Shown here piece after piece: positions 25,951 through 33,810 of a stretch of 64,000 bases of DNA; the first letter of the stretch is position 1; each line of letters starts with the position of its first letter. The stretch spans positions 62,001 to 126,000 of the forward strand of contig NZ_JALNMJ010000017.1 of NCBI RefSeq assembly GCF_023156505.1, given 5' to 3'. The notes under the pieces were generated by a model that was not told where the DNA came from, did no database searches, and saw nothing but the letters and a program-made list of their open reading frames with translations. Both the position numbers and the translations under genes were made by a program. The DNA is from Roseibium sediminicola (GTDB lineage: Bacteria; Pseudomonadota; Alphaproteobacteria; Rhizobiales; Stappiaceae).

Positions 25951-26433
25951 TTACTCGTAAAACCCCTCCCGCAAGTTCACGCCGTGCTCCAGCCAGGCCT
26001 TGAGCGCGCAGAGCATCTGGGTCCAGCCTTCGCAATTGCCATAAGAGGCTTTCACGGCGCCCGGGGTCTCACGCCAGCCTTCCTCATGGATCGTCACCAG
26101 CGTACGGCCGTCCTCCAGCGCTGCGAAGGTCATGGTGACCACTGTGTCATAGCTGGCCGGCTCGGGCATCTTGCCGGTGGAGCTGACCTCGCCCTCTTCC
26201 TGGGCGGCCCATCTGAAGACCAGCAGGCTGTCCTTTTCCACCCTGTCGACCTTGACCGGAAACCGGCCGGGGAATTCCGAGAAGGCCCAATGGACCGTGA
26301 CACCGGGTTCCAGCCGGCCATCCGCGCCGCCGGTGGTGAAATAGGCCGACAGCCGGTCCGGATTGACCACGGCCTCGAACACGTCCGAAACCGGCCTGGC
26401 AATCCGGCCCGCGATCCTGAATGACGGTTTCAT
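25951..26433 (-). CDS. SRPBCC (AHSA1-like) protein, second of a pair
   Basis: A 160-residue START/Bet v1-fold protein of the AHSA1/YndB type: RIARPVSDVFEAVVNPDRLSAYFTTGGADG near the start, FPVKVDRVEKDSLLVFRW in the middle and the C-terminal HEEGW, GWTQMLCALKAWLEHG typical of the family. Such proteins bind small hydrophobic ligands, and many are controlled by a partner ArsR regulator. The ATG at 26433 overlaps the upstream SRPBCC stop as ATGA. The ligand is unknown. Confidence 0.85.
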   Translation of the reverse strand: MKPSFRIAGRIARPVSDVFEAVVNPDRLSAYFTTGGADGRLEPGVTVHWAFSEFPGRFPVKVDRVEKDSLLVFRWAAQEEGEVSSTGKMPEPASYDTVVTMTFAALEDGRTLVTIHEEGWRETPGAVKASYGNCEGWTQMLCALKAWLEHGVNLREGFYE

Positions 26434-26876
26434 TCCTGCCCTCCTGTGATCGGCTCTGACGTGCCGCGTTCGGCGCAAGCGGTCAGATTGCCGAGATGAT
26501 AGGACCAGCCGGTGCGATGATCTTCCACCAGTTGGTCCCGACGGTCCGCAGGGGCCGCGTGCCAGCCTGAATGGCGGAGCTTCAGGAGACTGCCCTGCCC
26601 GGCGGGCGCCAGGCTAAAACGCACCTCTGTCCCGAACGTCCAGTCGTCGTCACGCCAGCTGAGAACGAGACACCGGGGCGGCAGGAACTCGAGCACTTCG
26701 CCGCGCGTATGATGCTGTCCGGCCCCGTCCCGCCAGGGTTCGTGAAAGAGCCCGCCCGTAGTCGGTTCAAGACGCACCGCCTCGCCCCACCACAATTGCG
26801 GGCAGACCAATGTGTCCCAGAGCTGCGCGACAGGCACACTGCATGGTCGTTCCAGCCGGATTTCCGGTTCGCTCAT
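26430..26876 (-). CDS. SRPBCC (AHSA1-like) protein, first of a pair
   Basis: A 148-residue paralogue of the next gene: IRLERPCSVPVAQLWDTLVCP at the start, WRDDDWTFGTEVRFSLAPAGQ and LLKLRHSGWHAAP later, and a C-terminal GWSYHLGNLTACAERG. The GGAGGG ribosome site lies just upstream of ATG 26876. It forms a two-gene operon divergent from the ArsR gene, with 71 bp between the starts. Confidence 0.83.
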   Translation of the reverse strand: MSEPEIRLERPCSVPVAQLWDTLVCPQLWWGEAVRLEPTTGGLFHEPWRDGAGQHHTRGEVLEFLPPRCLVLSWRDDDWTFGTEVRFSLAPAGQGSLLKLRHSGWHAAPADRRDQLVEDHRTGWSYHLGNLTACAERGTSEPITGGQE

Positions 26877-26930
26877 GGTGCCCTCCTCGCCCGGCATGCC
26901 CTTCTCGGCGCCTTGTCGAACAACAATAAG

Positions 26931-26948
26931 TGTTATAAAAACATAACA
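26931..26948. promoter_or_regulatory. ArsR operator candidate TGTTAT-N6-ATAACA
   Basis: A perfect inverted repeat, TGTTAT (26931-26936) and ATAACA (26943-26948), lies in the AT-rich gap between the SRPBCC pair and arsR and overlaps the first base of the arsR start codon. Position and symmetry suit an autoregulatory operator that also controls the SRPBCC genes. Confidence 0.65.
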
Positions 26949-27280
26949 TGTCAAGCACGGACGATTCGGACAGGATTTTCAAGGCGCTGGCCGATGGCCG
27001 ACGGCGGCGTCTGCTCGATCTCCTGAAAGATGCACCGCAGACCACCGGCGCGCTGTGCGCCGCCTTTCCGGATCTCGACCGCTGCACGGTGATGCAGCAC
27101 ATGCGCGTTCTGGAAGCCGCCGACCTGATCATCGTCCAGCGCAAGGGCCGCGAGCGCTGGAACCATCTCAATGCGCTGCCGATCAGGGAAATTTATGATC
27201 GCTGGATCGGCGATTACGCGGAAAATGCCGTCTATTTGCTTCACCGCCTCAAAAGCGATCTCGAAACGCAGCCGAATTGA
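26948..27280 (+). CDS. ArsR-family transcriptional regulator
   Basis: A 110-residue winged-helix regulator: FKALADGRRRRLLDLLKDAPQ at residues 10-30, recognition helix around DRCTVMQHMRVLEAADLI (48-65) and wing VQRKGRERWNHLN. No metal-binding Cys pair is seen, so this is the non-metal type usually paired with AHSA1 proteins. It is divergent from the two SRPBCC genes. The operator overlaps its start codon and no ribosome site is evident, so the mRNA may be leaderless or the start may be slightly different. Confidence 0.88.
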   Translation: MSSTDDSDRIFKALADGRRRRLLDLLKDAPQTTGALCAAFPDLDRCTVMQHMRVLEAADLIIVQRKGRERWNHLNALPIREIYDRWIGDYAENAVYLLHRLKSDLETQPN

Positions 27281-27423
27281 AATCAAACGCATTCGATGCG
27301 CGTTCCGCCGCGGCTTTCTGCCCCGTCTCCCTAGACGCGACACGGCTGAGCGCGTATACGACACCCGCGTCAAAGGCGCTGACTCGGCGCTCTTCACACC
27401 ACCAGATCAAAAGGCATTCCGCC

Positions 27424-28668
27424 ATGATGCACGGTCTCTCCCGGCCGAAAAACCAGATCCGCTGGCTGCTGCTGGAAGGCATCTCGCCGACCGCGCGCGC
27501 GGTTCTTGAAAAGAACGGTTACTCCAATGTGGAAGTCCTGCCCGGCGCGCTGGAAAAGGACGCGCTGATCGAGAAGCTGCAGGGCGTGCAGATGCTCGGC
27601 ATCCGTTCGCGCACGCAGGTGACCGAAGAGGTGCTGGAAGCCGCCAAGACGCTTGTGGCCGTCGGCTGCTTCTCCGTCGGCACCAACCAGGTCGACCTGA
27701 CCGGCACGCTGACCCGCGGCATTCCGGTGTTCAACGCGCCGTTCTCCAACACCCGCTCCGTCGCCGAGCTGACCATTGCCGAAATCGTCATGCTGATGCG
27801 CGGTGTCTTCCCGAAATCCTCCGCCGCCCATGAAGGCCGCTGGCTGAAGACCGCAACCGGCTCGCACGAGGTGCGCGGCAAGACGCTCGGCATCATCGGC
27901 TACGGCAATATCGGCACCCAGCTCTCCAATCTCGCCGAGGCGATGGGCCTCCGGGTTATCTATTTCGATCTGGTCGACAAGCTGCAGCACGGCAATGTCC
28001 TGCCGGCCGAAAGCCTAGACGGCCTGCTGGAAGCCTCCGATGTCGTCTCGCTGCACGTGCCGGACACCCAGGCAACCCGAAACATGTTCGGCGCCGCTGA
28101 AATTGCCAAGATGAAGAAGGGTTCCTTCCTCATCAACAACGCCCGCGGCAAGGTGGTCGATATCGACGCGCTGGCCGAAGCGCTCAAATCCGGTCATCTG
28201 GCGGGCGCTGCCATCGACGTTTTCCCGGTCGAGCCGAAATCCAACAAGGACGAGTTCGTCTCGCCGCTCCGCGGTCTCGACAACGTCATCCTGACGCCCC
28301 ATGTCGGCGGTTCGACGGAAGAGGCCCAGGACCGGATCGGCGAGGAAGTGTCCAAGCGGATGGTGGAATATTCCGACGTCGGCTCCACCATCGGCGCGGT
28401 CTCCTTCCCGCAGGTGCAGCTGCCCAAGGGCACGGAGGCGACCCGCTTCATCCAGGTGCACCACAACGCGCCCGGCGCCATGCGCACGCTGAACGACCTC
28501 TTTACGCGGCACAACCTCAATATCTTCGCCCAGTACATGCAGTCCCACCAGGACATCGGTTATGTGGTTCTGGACGTCGACAGCCGCGTCGAGGACCCGG
28601 TCAGCATTCTGGAAGAGATCCGCGCCCTGCCAAACACCATCCGGGCGAGACTGCTCAACCGGGTGTGA
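27424..28668 (+). CDS. serA: D-3-phosphoglycerate dehydrogenase with ACT domain
   Basis: A 414-residue enzyme oxidising 3-phosphoglycerate, the first step of serine synthesis. The NAD-binding motif GIIGYGNIGTQ is near residue 157; catalytic-region marks are NNARGKVVDIDAL near 240 and LTPHVGGSTEEAQ near 290. The C-terminal ACT domain (HHNAPGAMRTLNDLF onward) supports serine feedback, as in the E. coli-type 410-residue enzyme. Two ATGs (27424, 27427) are possible, and AAAGG lies upstream. It is monocistronic and ends in a strong terminator. Confidence 0.95.
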   Translation: MMHGLSRPKNQIRWLLLEGISPTARAVLEKNGYSNVEVLPGALEKDALIEKLQGVQMLGIRSRTQVTEEVLEAAKTLVAVGCFSVGTNQVDLTGTLTRGIPVFNAPFSNTRSVAELTIAEIVMLMRGVFPKSSAAHEGRWLKTATGSHEVRGKTLGIIGYGNIGTQLSNLAEAMGLRVIYFDLVDKLQHGNVLPAESLDGLLEASDVVSLHVPDTQATRNMFGAAEIAKMKKGSFLINNARGKVVDIDALAEALKSGHLAGAAIDVFPVEPKSNKDEFVSPLRGLDNVILTPHVGGSTEEAQDRIGEEVSKRMVEYSDVGSTIGAVSFPQVQLPKGTEATRFIQVHHNAPGAMRTLNDLFTRHNLNIFAQYMQSHQDIGYVVLDVDSRVEDPVSILEEIRALPNTIRARLLNRV

Positions 28669-28691
28669 GGCAAAGGCGTCAGAGAATTTGG

Positions 28692-28725
28692 AAAGCCCCG
28701 GTCATTGGCCGGGGCTTTTTTTTTT
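28692..28725 (+). terminator. Intrinsic terminator after serA
   Basis: AGCCCCGG (28694-28701), a 7-base loop, CCGGGGCT (28709-28716), followed by a run of T to 28725 and preceded by A residues. Confidence 0.93.
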
Positions 28726-28751
28726 GCATGTGGAAGAAACAAACCCTGGCC

Positions 28752-28936
28752 GTCATTCCGGACGGTCTGCAGCGGAGCTGCATGGCCAGATCCGGAACCC
28801 AGCGCACACTTCGCGCCGCAGGCGCGTCATTGTTTAAAAAATCAAATACTTGTCTGGCTTTGAGCTCGCTTACACTCGCGCTGATACGCTGGATTCCGGA
28901 TCAGCGCGCAGCGTTGCTGCACTTGTCCGGAATGAC
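28752..28936. repeat. Family C palindromic repeat unit
   Basis: Bounded by GTCATTCCGGAC on the left and GTCCGGAATGAC on the right, with inner inverted stretches such as GATCCGGAACCCAGCG versus CGCTGGATTCCGGATC. It lies in the gene-free gap 28669-29099. Confidence 0.75.
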
Positions 28937-29010
28937 GGCGGAAGGGTTCGCGGCAGTCGGAAGGTCCGGTCCACGGCGGTGATTTAATTGAACACAATGC
29001 CCTCTCCAGC

Positions 29011-29052
29011 GTCATCCCGGCCAAGCGCAGCGCGAGCCGGGACCGGGGAGCC
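29011..29052. repeat. Family A half unit
   Basis: GTCATCCCGGCC followed by AAGCGCAGCGCGAGCCGGGACC, a single hairpin arm-pair of family A without the second inverted half. Confidence 0.7.
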
Positions 29053-29099
29053 AGAAGCCTTCGAGGCGAGGCACATTTTGACTTGGCAAATTTCGTCGC

Positions 29100-29690
29100 C
29101 TATTGCCCCCCACCTTCGACGCACCCGGTCTCGATCAGCGTTTTTGCGATCGCCTTGGCCGTCTGCGCCGCTTGCGGCTGGCCGCGGACATGGGCGGTGG
29201 CGATGGCGCCTTCCTTCAGGAGCGCAAGCTGTTCCGCCAGCGCCTGCGGGTCCTTTGCCCCGGCTTCCCTGCAAAGCGTCTCGAGATGATCGACAACGCG
29301 CTTTTTGTGCGCGGCGGCCATCTGGTGGGCCGGGTGTTTCAAGTCGCCGAACTCGCCCGCCGCGTGGATGAAGGCACAGCCGTTGAAGCCGAGCTGCTTG
29401 AAGGCCTCGCCCCTGAACCAGCTTTCCAGCGCGTCAAACATCGTCAGGAGCTGCGCGCGCGGGTCCGATCCGGCCTTCTCCATCTCGGCAAAGAGCCAGG
29501 CACGGAACTGCTCGTCCCGGCGCTCCAGCACCGCCAGGATCAGATCGTCCTTGGACGGGAAGTGCTTGTAGAGCGTCATCTTGGCGACGCCCGCCTCGGC
29601 CAGGATCTTGTCGATGCCGGTCGCGGTGTAACCGCCCTTGTAGAACAGCCGAAGGGCCGTCTCGATGAGATCGTCCCGGCGCGATTTCAT
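29100..29690 (-). CDS. TetR-family transcriptional regulator
   Basis: A 196-residue regulator. The N-terminal HTH is clear: RRDDLIETALRLFYKGGYTA, then GVAKMTLYKHFPSKDDLILAVL (residues about 30-52). A C-terminal ligand domain contains the LGFNGCAFIHAAGEFG segment common in regulators of AhpD-like genes. ATG 29690 is preceded by GTGAGG, so I prefer it to the GTG at 29705. It is divergent from the carboxymuconolactone-decarboxylase-family gene, with two identical operators in the gap. Confidence 0.92.
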   Translation of the reverse strand: MKSRRDDLIETALRLFYKGGYTATGIDKILAEAGVAKMTLYKHFPSKDDLILAVLERRDEQFRAWLFAEMEKAGSDPRAQLLTMFDALESWFRGEAFKQLGFNGCAFIHAAGEFGDLKHPAHQMAAAHKKRVVDHLETLCREAGAKDPQALAEQLALLKEGAIATAHVRGQPQAAQTAKAIAKTLIETGCVEGGGQ

Positions 29691-29710
29691 TTTGCTAAAC
29701 CTCACTGGTC

Positions 29711-29724
29711 AGACAGTTCTGTCT
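29711..29724. promoter_or_regulatory. TetR operator 1, AGACAG-N2-CTGTCT
   Basis: A perfect inverted repeat (29711-29716 / 29719-29724) about 20 bp upstream of the tetR start, placed for autorepression. Confidence 0.75.
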
Positions 29725-29801
29725 ACATCCGTGCGGATTTAACAACAGTTTCAAGGGCTTTCAAGATCACAATTTTCTGATCAGGGCTGAAGCTTGAAAA
29801 T

Positions 29802-29815
29802 AGACAGACCTGTCT
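29802..29815. promoter_or_regulatory. TetR operator 2, AGACAG-N2-CTGTCT
   Basis: A second perfect copy (29802-29807 / 29810-29815), followed by TGTATATAT, about 75 bp upstream of the divergent AhpD-like gene. Two identical 14-bp sites in one divergent gap strongly suggest control in both directions by the adjacent TetR protein. Confidence 0.78.
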
Positions 29816-29888
29816 GTATATATCTCTGCGACACTGCAGGACGTCAGACAAACCCAGGTCACAACGGACCAGACACCAGGAGATTTTC

Positions 29889-30437
29889 ATGACCCGCATT
29901 CATCTGCCCGCGTCCATCGACGCCGCCCCCACCGCTTCCCGCCCGCTTCTGGAAGGCGTCAACAAGATGCTTGGTTCGGTTCCGAACCTCTTCCGCCTCA
30001 CCGCCAACAGCCCGGCCACGCTGGAAGGCTATCTCGGCCTGAACGGCGCGCTTTCGAAAGGCAGCCTGGCCCCACAGACCCGTGAGCGGATCGCCCTCGC
30101 GGTGGCCGAGATCAATGGCTGCGACTATTGCCTTTCCGCCCACACCTACCTGGCGAAAAACCTCGCCAAGCTGGACGACGCGGAAATCGCCGCCAACCGC
30201 AACGGCACGTCGTCCGACCCGAAGGCCGATGCGGCCGTCCGCTTCGCCGTCAAGCTGGTCGAGGCACGCGGCCGGGTTTCCGCTGCCGATGTCTCCGAGG
30301 TGAAGGTTGCCGGCTACAGCGAGGCGGAGATCGTCGAGATCGTCGCCCATGTCGCGCTCAACACGCTGACCAACTACCTGAACGAGGCCTTCGAAACACC
30401 GATCGACTTCCCGGTCGTCAACGCCAACGCCGCCTGA
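29889..30437 (+). CDS. Carboxymuconolactone decarboxylase family (AhpD-like) protein
   Basis: A 182-residue protein of the CMD/AhpD fold. The redox motif GCDYCLSAH (near residues 77-85) with a CxxC-xxx-H pattern indicates a peroxidase or alkylhydroperoxidase activity rather than decarboxylation. An AGGAG ribosome site lies close to the ATG. It is the first gene of an operon with the DUF1348 gene and is probably induced when the divergent TetR regulator releases the twin operators. The inducing compound is unknown. Confidence 0.9.
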   Translation: MTRIHLPASIDAAPTASRPLLEGVNKMLGSVPNLFRLTANSPATLEGYLGLNGALSKGSLAPQTRERIALAVAEINGCDYCLSAHTYLAKNLAKLDDAEIAANRNGTSSDPKADAAVRFAVKLVEARGRVSAADVSEVKVAGYSEAEIVEIVAHVALNTLTNYLNEAFETPIDFPVVNANAA

Positions 30438-30508
30438 ACCTGAAACCGCATCGCGGAAGGCCTCCGGGCCTTTCGCCGTGCTCTCTTCTCCCAACAAGGA
30501 TTTCTCCC

Positions 30509-30973
30509 ATGAGCCGCCCGCCCCTTCCACCCTTTGATGCCGAGACGGCCATCCAGAAGGTCCGCATCGCCGAAGACGCCTGGAACAGCCGCGCGCCGGA
30601 AAAGGTCGCTCTCGCCTATACGCCGGACACCCGCTGGCGCAACCGCTCCGATTTTCTCACCGGCCGCGACGCAATCGTCGCCTTCCTGACCGCGAAATGG
30701 GCGCGTGAGCAGGACTACCGCCTGATCAAGGAACTCTGGGCCTTCCGCGGCAATCGCATCGCCGTGCGCTTTGCCTATGAATGGCACGACAGCGCCGGCG
30801 CCTGGATCCGCTCCTATGGCAACGAGAACTGGGAATTTTCCGAGGACGGCCTGATGCGCCTGCGCATCGCCTCCATCAACGACCTGCCGATCAGGGAAGA
30901 AGACCGGCTGTTTCACTGGGCATCCGGGCCGAGGCCGCTGGATCATGCGGGGTTGTCGGAGTTGGGTTTGTAG
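30509..30973 (+). CDS. DUF1348 / NTF2-like protein
   Basis: A 154-residue protein of the DUF1348 (SnoaL/NTF2-like) type: [25 protein letters not shown] near residues 17-41, [22 protein letters not shown], then [23 protein letters not shown] and a final segment with RRI-type residues. AAGGA precedes the ATG. It is co-transcribed with the AhpD-like gene (71 bp gap). The function of the family is not established; the neighbour suggests detoxification of a reactive compound. A terminator follows. Confidence 0.85.
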   Translation: MSRPPLPPFDAETAIQKVRIAEDAWNSRAPEKVALAYTPDTRWRNRSDFLTGRDAIVAFLTAKWAREQDYRLIKELWAFRGNRIAVRFAYEWHDSAGAWIRSYGNENWEFSEDGLMRLRIASINDLPIREEDRLFHWASGPRPLDHAGLSELGL

Positions 30974-31025
30974 GTGAAGGACACTGCTTTTCCGGCATTG
31001 CTGCCGGGTTCTCTTGGCCCAACGC

Positions 31026-31058
31026 AAAAGGGCCGCGCCCGAGGGCGCGACCCTTTTT
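31026..31058. terminator. Bidirectional terminator between DUF1348 and tautomerase genes
   Basis: AAAAGGG, GCGCCC, then GGGCGC and CCCTTTTT form an interrupted stem (31026-31058) with a T-run on the plus strand and a matching A-run for the minus strand. It serves the two convergent genes. Confidence 0.85.
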
Positions 31059-31077
31059 AAACACCTGGTCGATAAGG

Positions 31078-31302
31078 TCAGGCGACTTTCTTGCCAGACA
31101 TCGCGTGGACATCCGCGGCGCCGAGACGCTGGCCACCGATGGCCCAGTCGCCCTGTTCGACTTCCATGACGCGGACCCAGGTGACCGGGCGCATGGCTTC
31201 ACCTTCCACGGCGACCATGGCTTCGGTGACCTTGTCGATCAGCTCGTGTTTCTGTTCATCGGTGAAAACGTTCTTGATGACGTCGATCGTTACGAGAGGC
31301 AT
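31078..31302 (-). CDS. 4-oxalocrotonate tautomerase family protein
   Basis: A 74-residue tautomerase. After removal of Met the catalytic Pro1 is exposed (M-P-L-V-T-I-D). The family pattern [22 protein letters not shown] follows, with the [16 protein letters not shown] loop. The AGGAGA ribosome site fixes ATG 31302; a longer in-frame reading would hide Pro1. Such enzymes act on 2-oxo/enol acids or as dehalogenases. It is divergent from the winged-helix TPR gene, its likely regulator. Confidence 0.9.
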   Translation of the reverse strand: MPLVTIDVIKNVFTDEQKHELIDKVTEAMVAVEGEAMRPVTWVRVMEVEQGDWAIGGQRLGAADVHAMSGKKVA

Positions 31303-31451
31303 TTCAATTCTCCTGGTATGGGTTTCAATGGTGCAAACCATGATCGGCTGTTTCCGATGACCAAGGGATACGCCTCACCTCACGGCAATGCTTGACGGCG
31401 ACATGAATATAACTGACCTTTTCATGAAGATTTTCAGGGAAAGGGTGACGC

Positions 31452-33059
31452 GTGCCGCGAGCCGACGCCTTGGTACTCACCTTTGACGGATATGAACTGG
31501 ACGGCCCGCGGTTCGAGTTGCGCTGCAATGGCGAACGCGTGTCAATCGAGCCGCAGGTGCTCTCCCTCCTGTTGCTGCTGGCGGAAAACCGCGACCGGAT
31601 GGTCAGCAAGGACGAGCTGATCGAACATGTCTGGGACGGGCGGATCGTCTCCGAAACCGCCGTGGCAGCCCGGATCAAGGCGGCCCGCAAGGCAGTGGGG
31701 GACACGGGCAGCGCCCAGAAAGTCATCCGCACGATCCATGGCAAGGGATTCCGGTTTGTCGCCGAGACCGGGGTCGCCGGTGCTCCGGCAAAGGCGGCAA
31801 CTTCGCCATCGGGTCTCATGACCGAGGCGCAGGCCGCCCCGGCCATCGAGGAAATGCTCAGGACGGCGCGCGACGGGCGGCCTTCCATTGCCGTCCTGCC
31901 CTTCCAGTATTTTGGTGAACCCGGTCGGCATGAGATTGTGGCCGACGCCCTGCCGGCCGACATCATTGCGGACCTCTCCCGCCTGCACTGGCTGTTCGTC
32001 ATCGCCCGCGGGTCGAGCTTCCGCTTTCGCGGGCACGATATGGATCCGCTCGCAGCCGGCCGGCAGCTCGGCGTGCGTTACGGTCTCACCGGCACGGTTG
32101 AACTGTCGGGCGAGACCGTCACGATCGGCGTCTCGCTGATCGACATGACAAGCAGCGGCACGATATGGGCGGACCATTATCGCGGCAGCCTGACCGACTT
32201 GCACCAGCTCAGACCGGAAATCGAAAGCCATGTGGTTGCCAGTCTGGCGGTGCAGATCCCGCAGAACGAAGTGCGGATCGCGCGCAGACGCCCGCCGGGA
32301 GAACTCGACGCCTGGGCCTGTTTCCACCTGGGTCTGGATCACATGTACCGCTTCAACCGGCAGGACAATGCCCGCGCGGCGGCGCTGTTCACCCAGTCGC
32401 TGGAGCGCGACCCCTATTTCTCCGGCGCCATGGGCGGGCTGTCCTTCACCCATTTCCAGTCGGCCTTCATGCGCTTCGGCGACGATCCGCAAGCGGAGGT
32501 GGAACAGGCCCGCGCGCTGGCCCAGCAGGCGGTGGAGATAGACCGGCTCGATCCTTTTGCCCATTTCAATGTCGGACGCTGTTCCTGGCTTGAAGGACGG
32601 CTTGAGGATTCAATTGCCTGGTTCGACCGGGCGACGAGCCTCAGCCCCAGTTTTGCGCAGGGTGCCTATACACGCGGTCTGGTGAACGTGATGGCCGGCA
32701 AGGCGAACGAGGCCGATGCCGATCTGTCGCTGGCACTGGACCTCAGCCCGCTCGATCCGCTCGCCTATGGCATGGTGTCGGCAAGCGCGCTGGTGCAATT
32801 GCAACTCGGCAATCTGGAAAGAGCGGAAGAGCTTGGCGTAAAGGCGGCGCTGATGCCAGGCGCGCACAAGCATATCGCGCTGATCGCGGCGCTGACCTCG
32901 CATCTGGCCGGCAAGGAGGCCGAAGCCCGCGCCTGGCTGGCCCGGGCGCGGCAGGCGGATCCGGCACTTTCTTCGGAGGTCTTCTTCGCCTCCTTCCCCT
33001 TTGCCGAAAACAGGGCCCGCGAGACAATCGAAAAAGGTTTGCGGGACCTGGGGGTTTGA
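31452..33059 (+). CDS. Winged-helix, TolB-like and TPR regulator (CadC-like architecture, soluble)
   Basis: A 535-residue protein. The OmpR-type winged helix is at about residues 8-105 (VSIEPQVLSLLLLLAENRDR, IRTIHGKGFRFVAE). A TolB-like/adenylate-cyclase-associated domain follows at about 140-270 (SIAVLPFQYFGEPGRHEIVA), then TPR-like helices to the end. No membrane segment separates the parts. The start is GTG 31452, with AGGG upstream. This architecture is common in Rhizobiales as single-component regulators. It is divergent from the tautomerase gene across about 150 bp. Confidence 0.85.
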   Translation: MPRADALVLTFDGYELDGPRFELRCNGERVSIEPQVLSLLLLLAENRDRMVSKDELIEHVWDGRIVSETAVAARIKAARKAVGDTGSAQKVIRTIHGKGFRFVAETGVAGAPAKAATSPSGLMTEAQAAPAIEEMLRTARDGRPSIAVLPFQYFGEPGRHEIVADALPADIIADLSRLHWLFVIARGSSFRFRGHDMDPLAAGRQLGVRYGLTGTVELSGETVTIGVSLIDMTSSGTIWADHYRGSLTDLHQLRPEIESHVVASLAVQIPQNEVRIARRRPPGELDAWACFHLGLDHMYRFNRQDNARAAALFTQSLERDPYFSGAMGGLSFTHFQSAFMRFGDDPQAEVEQARALAQQAVEIDRLDPFAHFNVGRCSWLEGRLEDSIAWFDRATSLSPSFAQGAYTRGLVNVMAGKANEADADLSLALDLSPLDPLAYGMVSASALVQLQLGNLERAEELGVKAALMPGAHKHIALIAALTSHLAGKEAEARAWLARARQADPALSSEVFFASFPFAENRARETIEKGLRDLGV

Positions 33060-33155
33060 GAGGGCTGGCGAGAGCGCCCGATGCTGCTGCGCTGAGAGAG
33101 TTCGTGTTGTCTCGCTCAAAGCTGCCGGCGACTTACGCCCCGAGCCGCCCCTCCC

Positions 33156-33578
33156 TCACCTTCCCGCCGACGCCAGCCTTATATGGCTCTGCGTCTCCGC
33201 CACCTCCGGCAGCGCCCTTATCTCGTCCAGCGTTCTGTCCAGCAGCTTCAGCGAGCGAACCCTGAGTTCCGCCACCAGGTCGAACGCGCCGCTGAGCGTG
33301 TGGATGTCGGTGATCGCCTCGATGCGGCGCAGCGCGGCCTGGGTGGCGCGGCCGTCGTCGGCGGTGAGGCGGATCAGGGTGAAGGCGCTGATCTGGTGGT
33401 CTTCCTCCGACTGGCCGAGCTCGACCGTGAAGCGGTGGATCACCTTCTGGTGCTGGAGCCGGTCGATGCGGTTCTGCACCGTGCCACGCGAGACGCCGAG
33501 CTTTCCGGCGAGATCCGTCGCGGACATGCGCGCGTCCCGGGTCAGCAGGTGTAATAGGCGGTGATCGAGGTCATCCAT
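33156..33578 (-). CDS. Lrp/AsnC-family transcriptional regulator
   Basis: A 140-residue feast/famine regulator: DDLDHRLLHLLTRDARMSATDLAGKLGVSRGTVQNRIDRL is the HTH (residues 2-41), followed by a RAM ligand domain from about 60. It probably regulates itself and the divergent saccharopine-dehydrogenase-like gene, perhaps in response to lysine or another amino acid. ATG 33578 is chosen from the family N-terminus; upstream in-frame codons run into the AT-rich promoter. Confidence 0.9.
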   Translation of the reverse strand: MDDLDHRLLHLLTRDARMSATDLAGKLGVSRGTVQNRIDRLQHQKVIHRFTVELGQSEEDHQISAFTLIRLTADDGRATQAALRRIEAITDIHTLSGAFDLVAELRVRSLKLLDRTLDEIRALPEVAETQSHIRLASAGR

Positions 33579-33639
33579 GACGGGCGTCCGGTACGGGTGT
33601 GCGTTGCAGGCAATATCGAACTGACTATTTGCCAGAAAA

Positions 33640-33680
33640 ATACCTTTTTGCAAAATTTTTTGCCGTTTTGTTTGACGCCA
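33640..33680. promoter_or_regulatory. AT-rich Lrp-type control region
   Basis: It contains the palindrome TTTTGCAAAA (33646-33655) and a following TTTTTTGCCGTTTTG stretch, in the gap between the AsnC gene and the divergent dehydrogenase. AT-rich phased TTGC/GCAA elements are typical for Lrp-family binding; the boundaries are approximate. Confidence 0.45.
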
Positions 33681-33810
33681 AATCAGCTCCTAATGGGACC
33701 AACGGGCGTTTTTCGACCCGCGTTTCGGCGCGGGCGGAGACACGCCGAAAGGGGAACATGAAGGCAGCGGCACAATGGACATCAGATCCGGCCCTGCCGA
33801 GGAGCAGAGA

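Noticed and set aside
27281-27423. Riboswitch or leader RNA before serA
   Set aside because: No conserved riboswitch core, leader peptide or terminator is visible in the short gap.
28997-29060. Small proteins in repeat-rich gaps, for example frames across 28960-29371
   Set aside because: They follow the palindromic repeats in all frames and lack ribosome sites or domain patterns.
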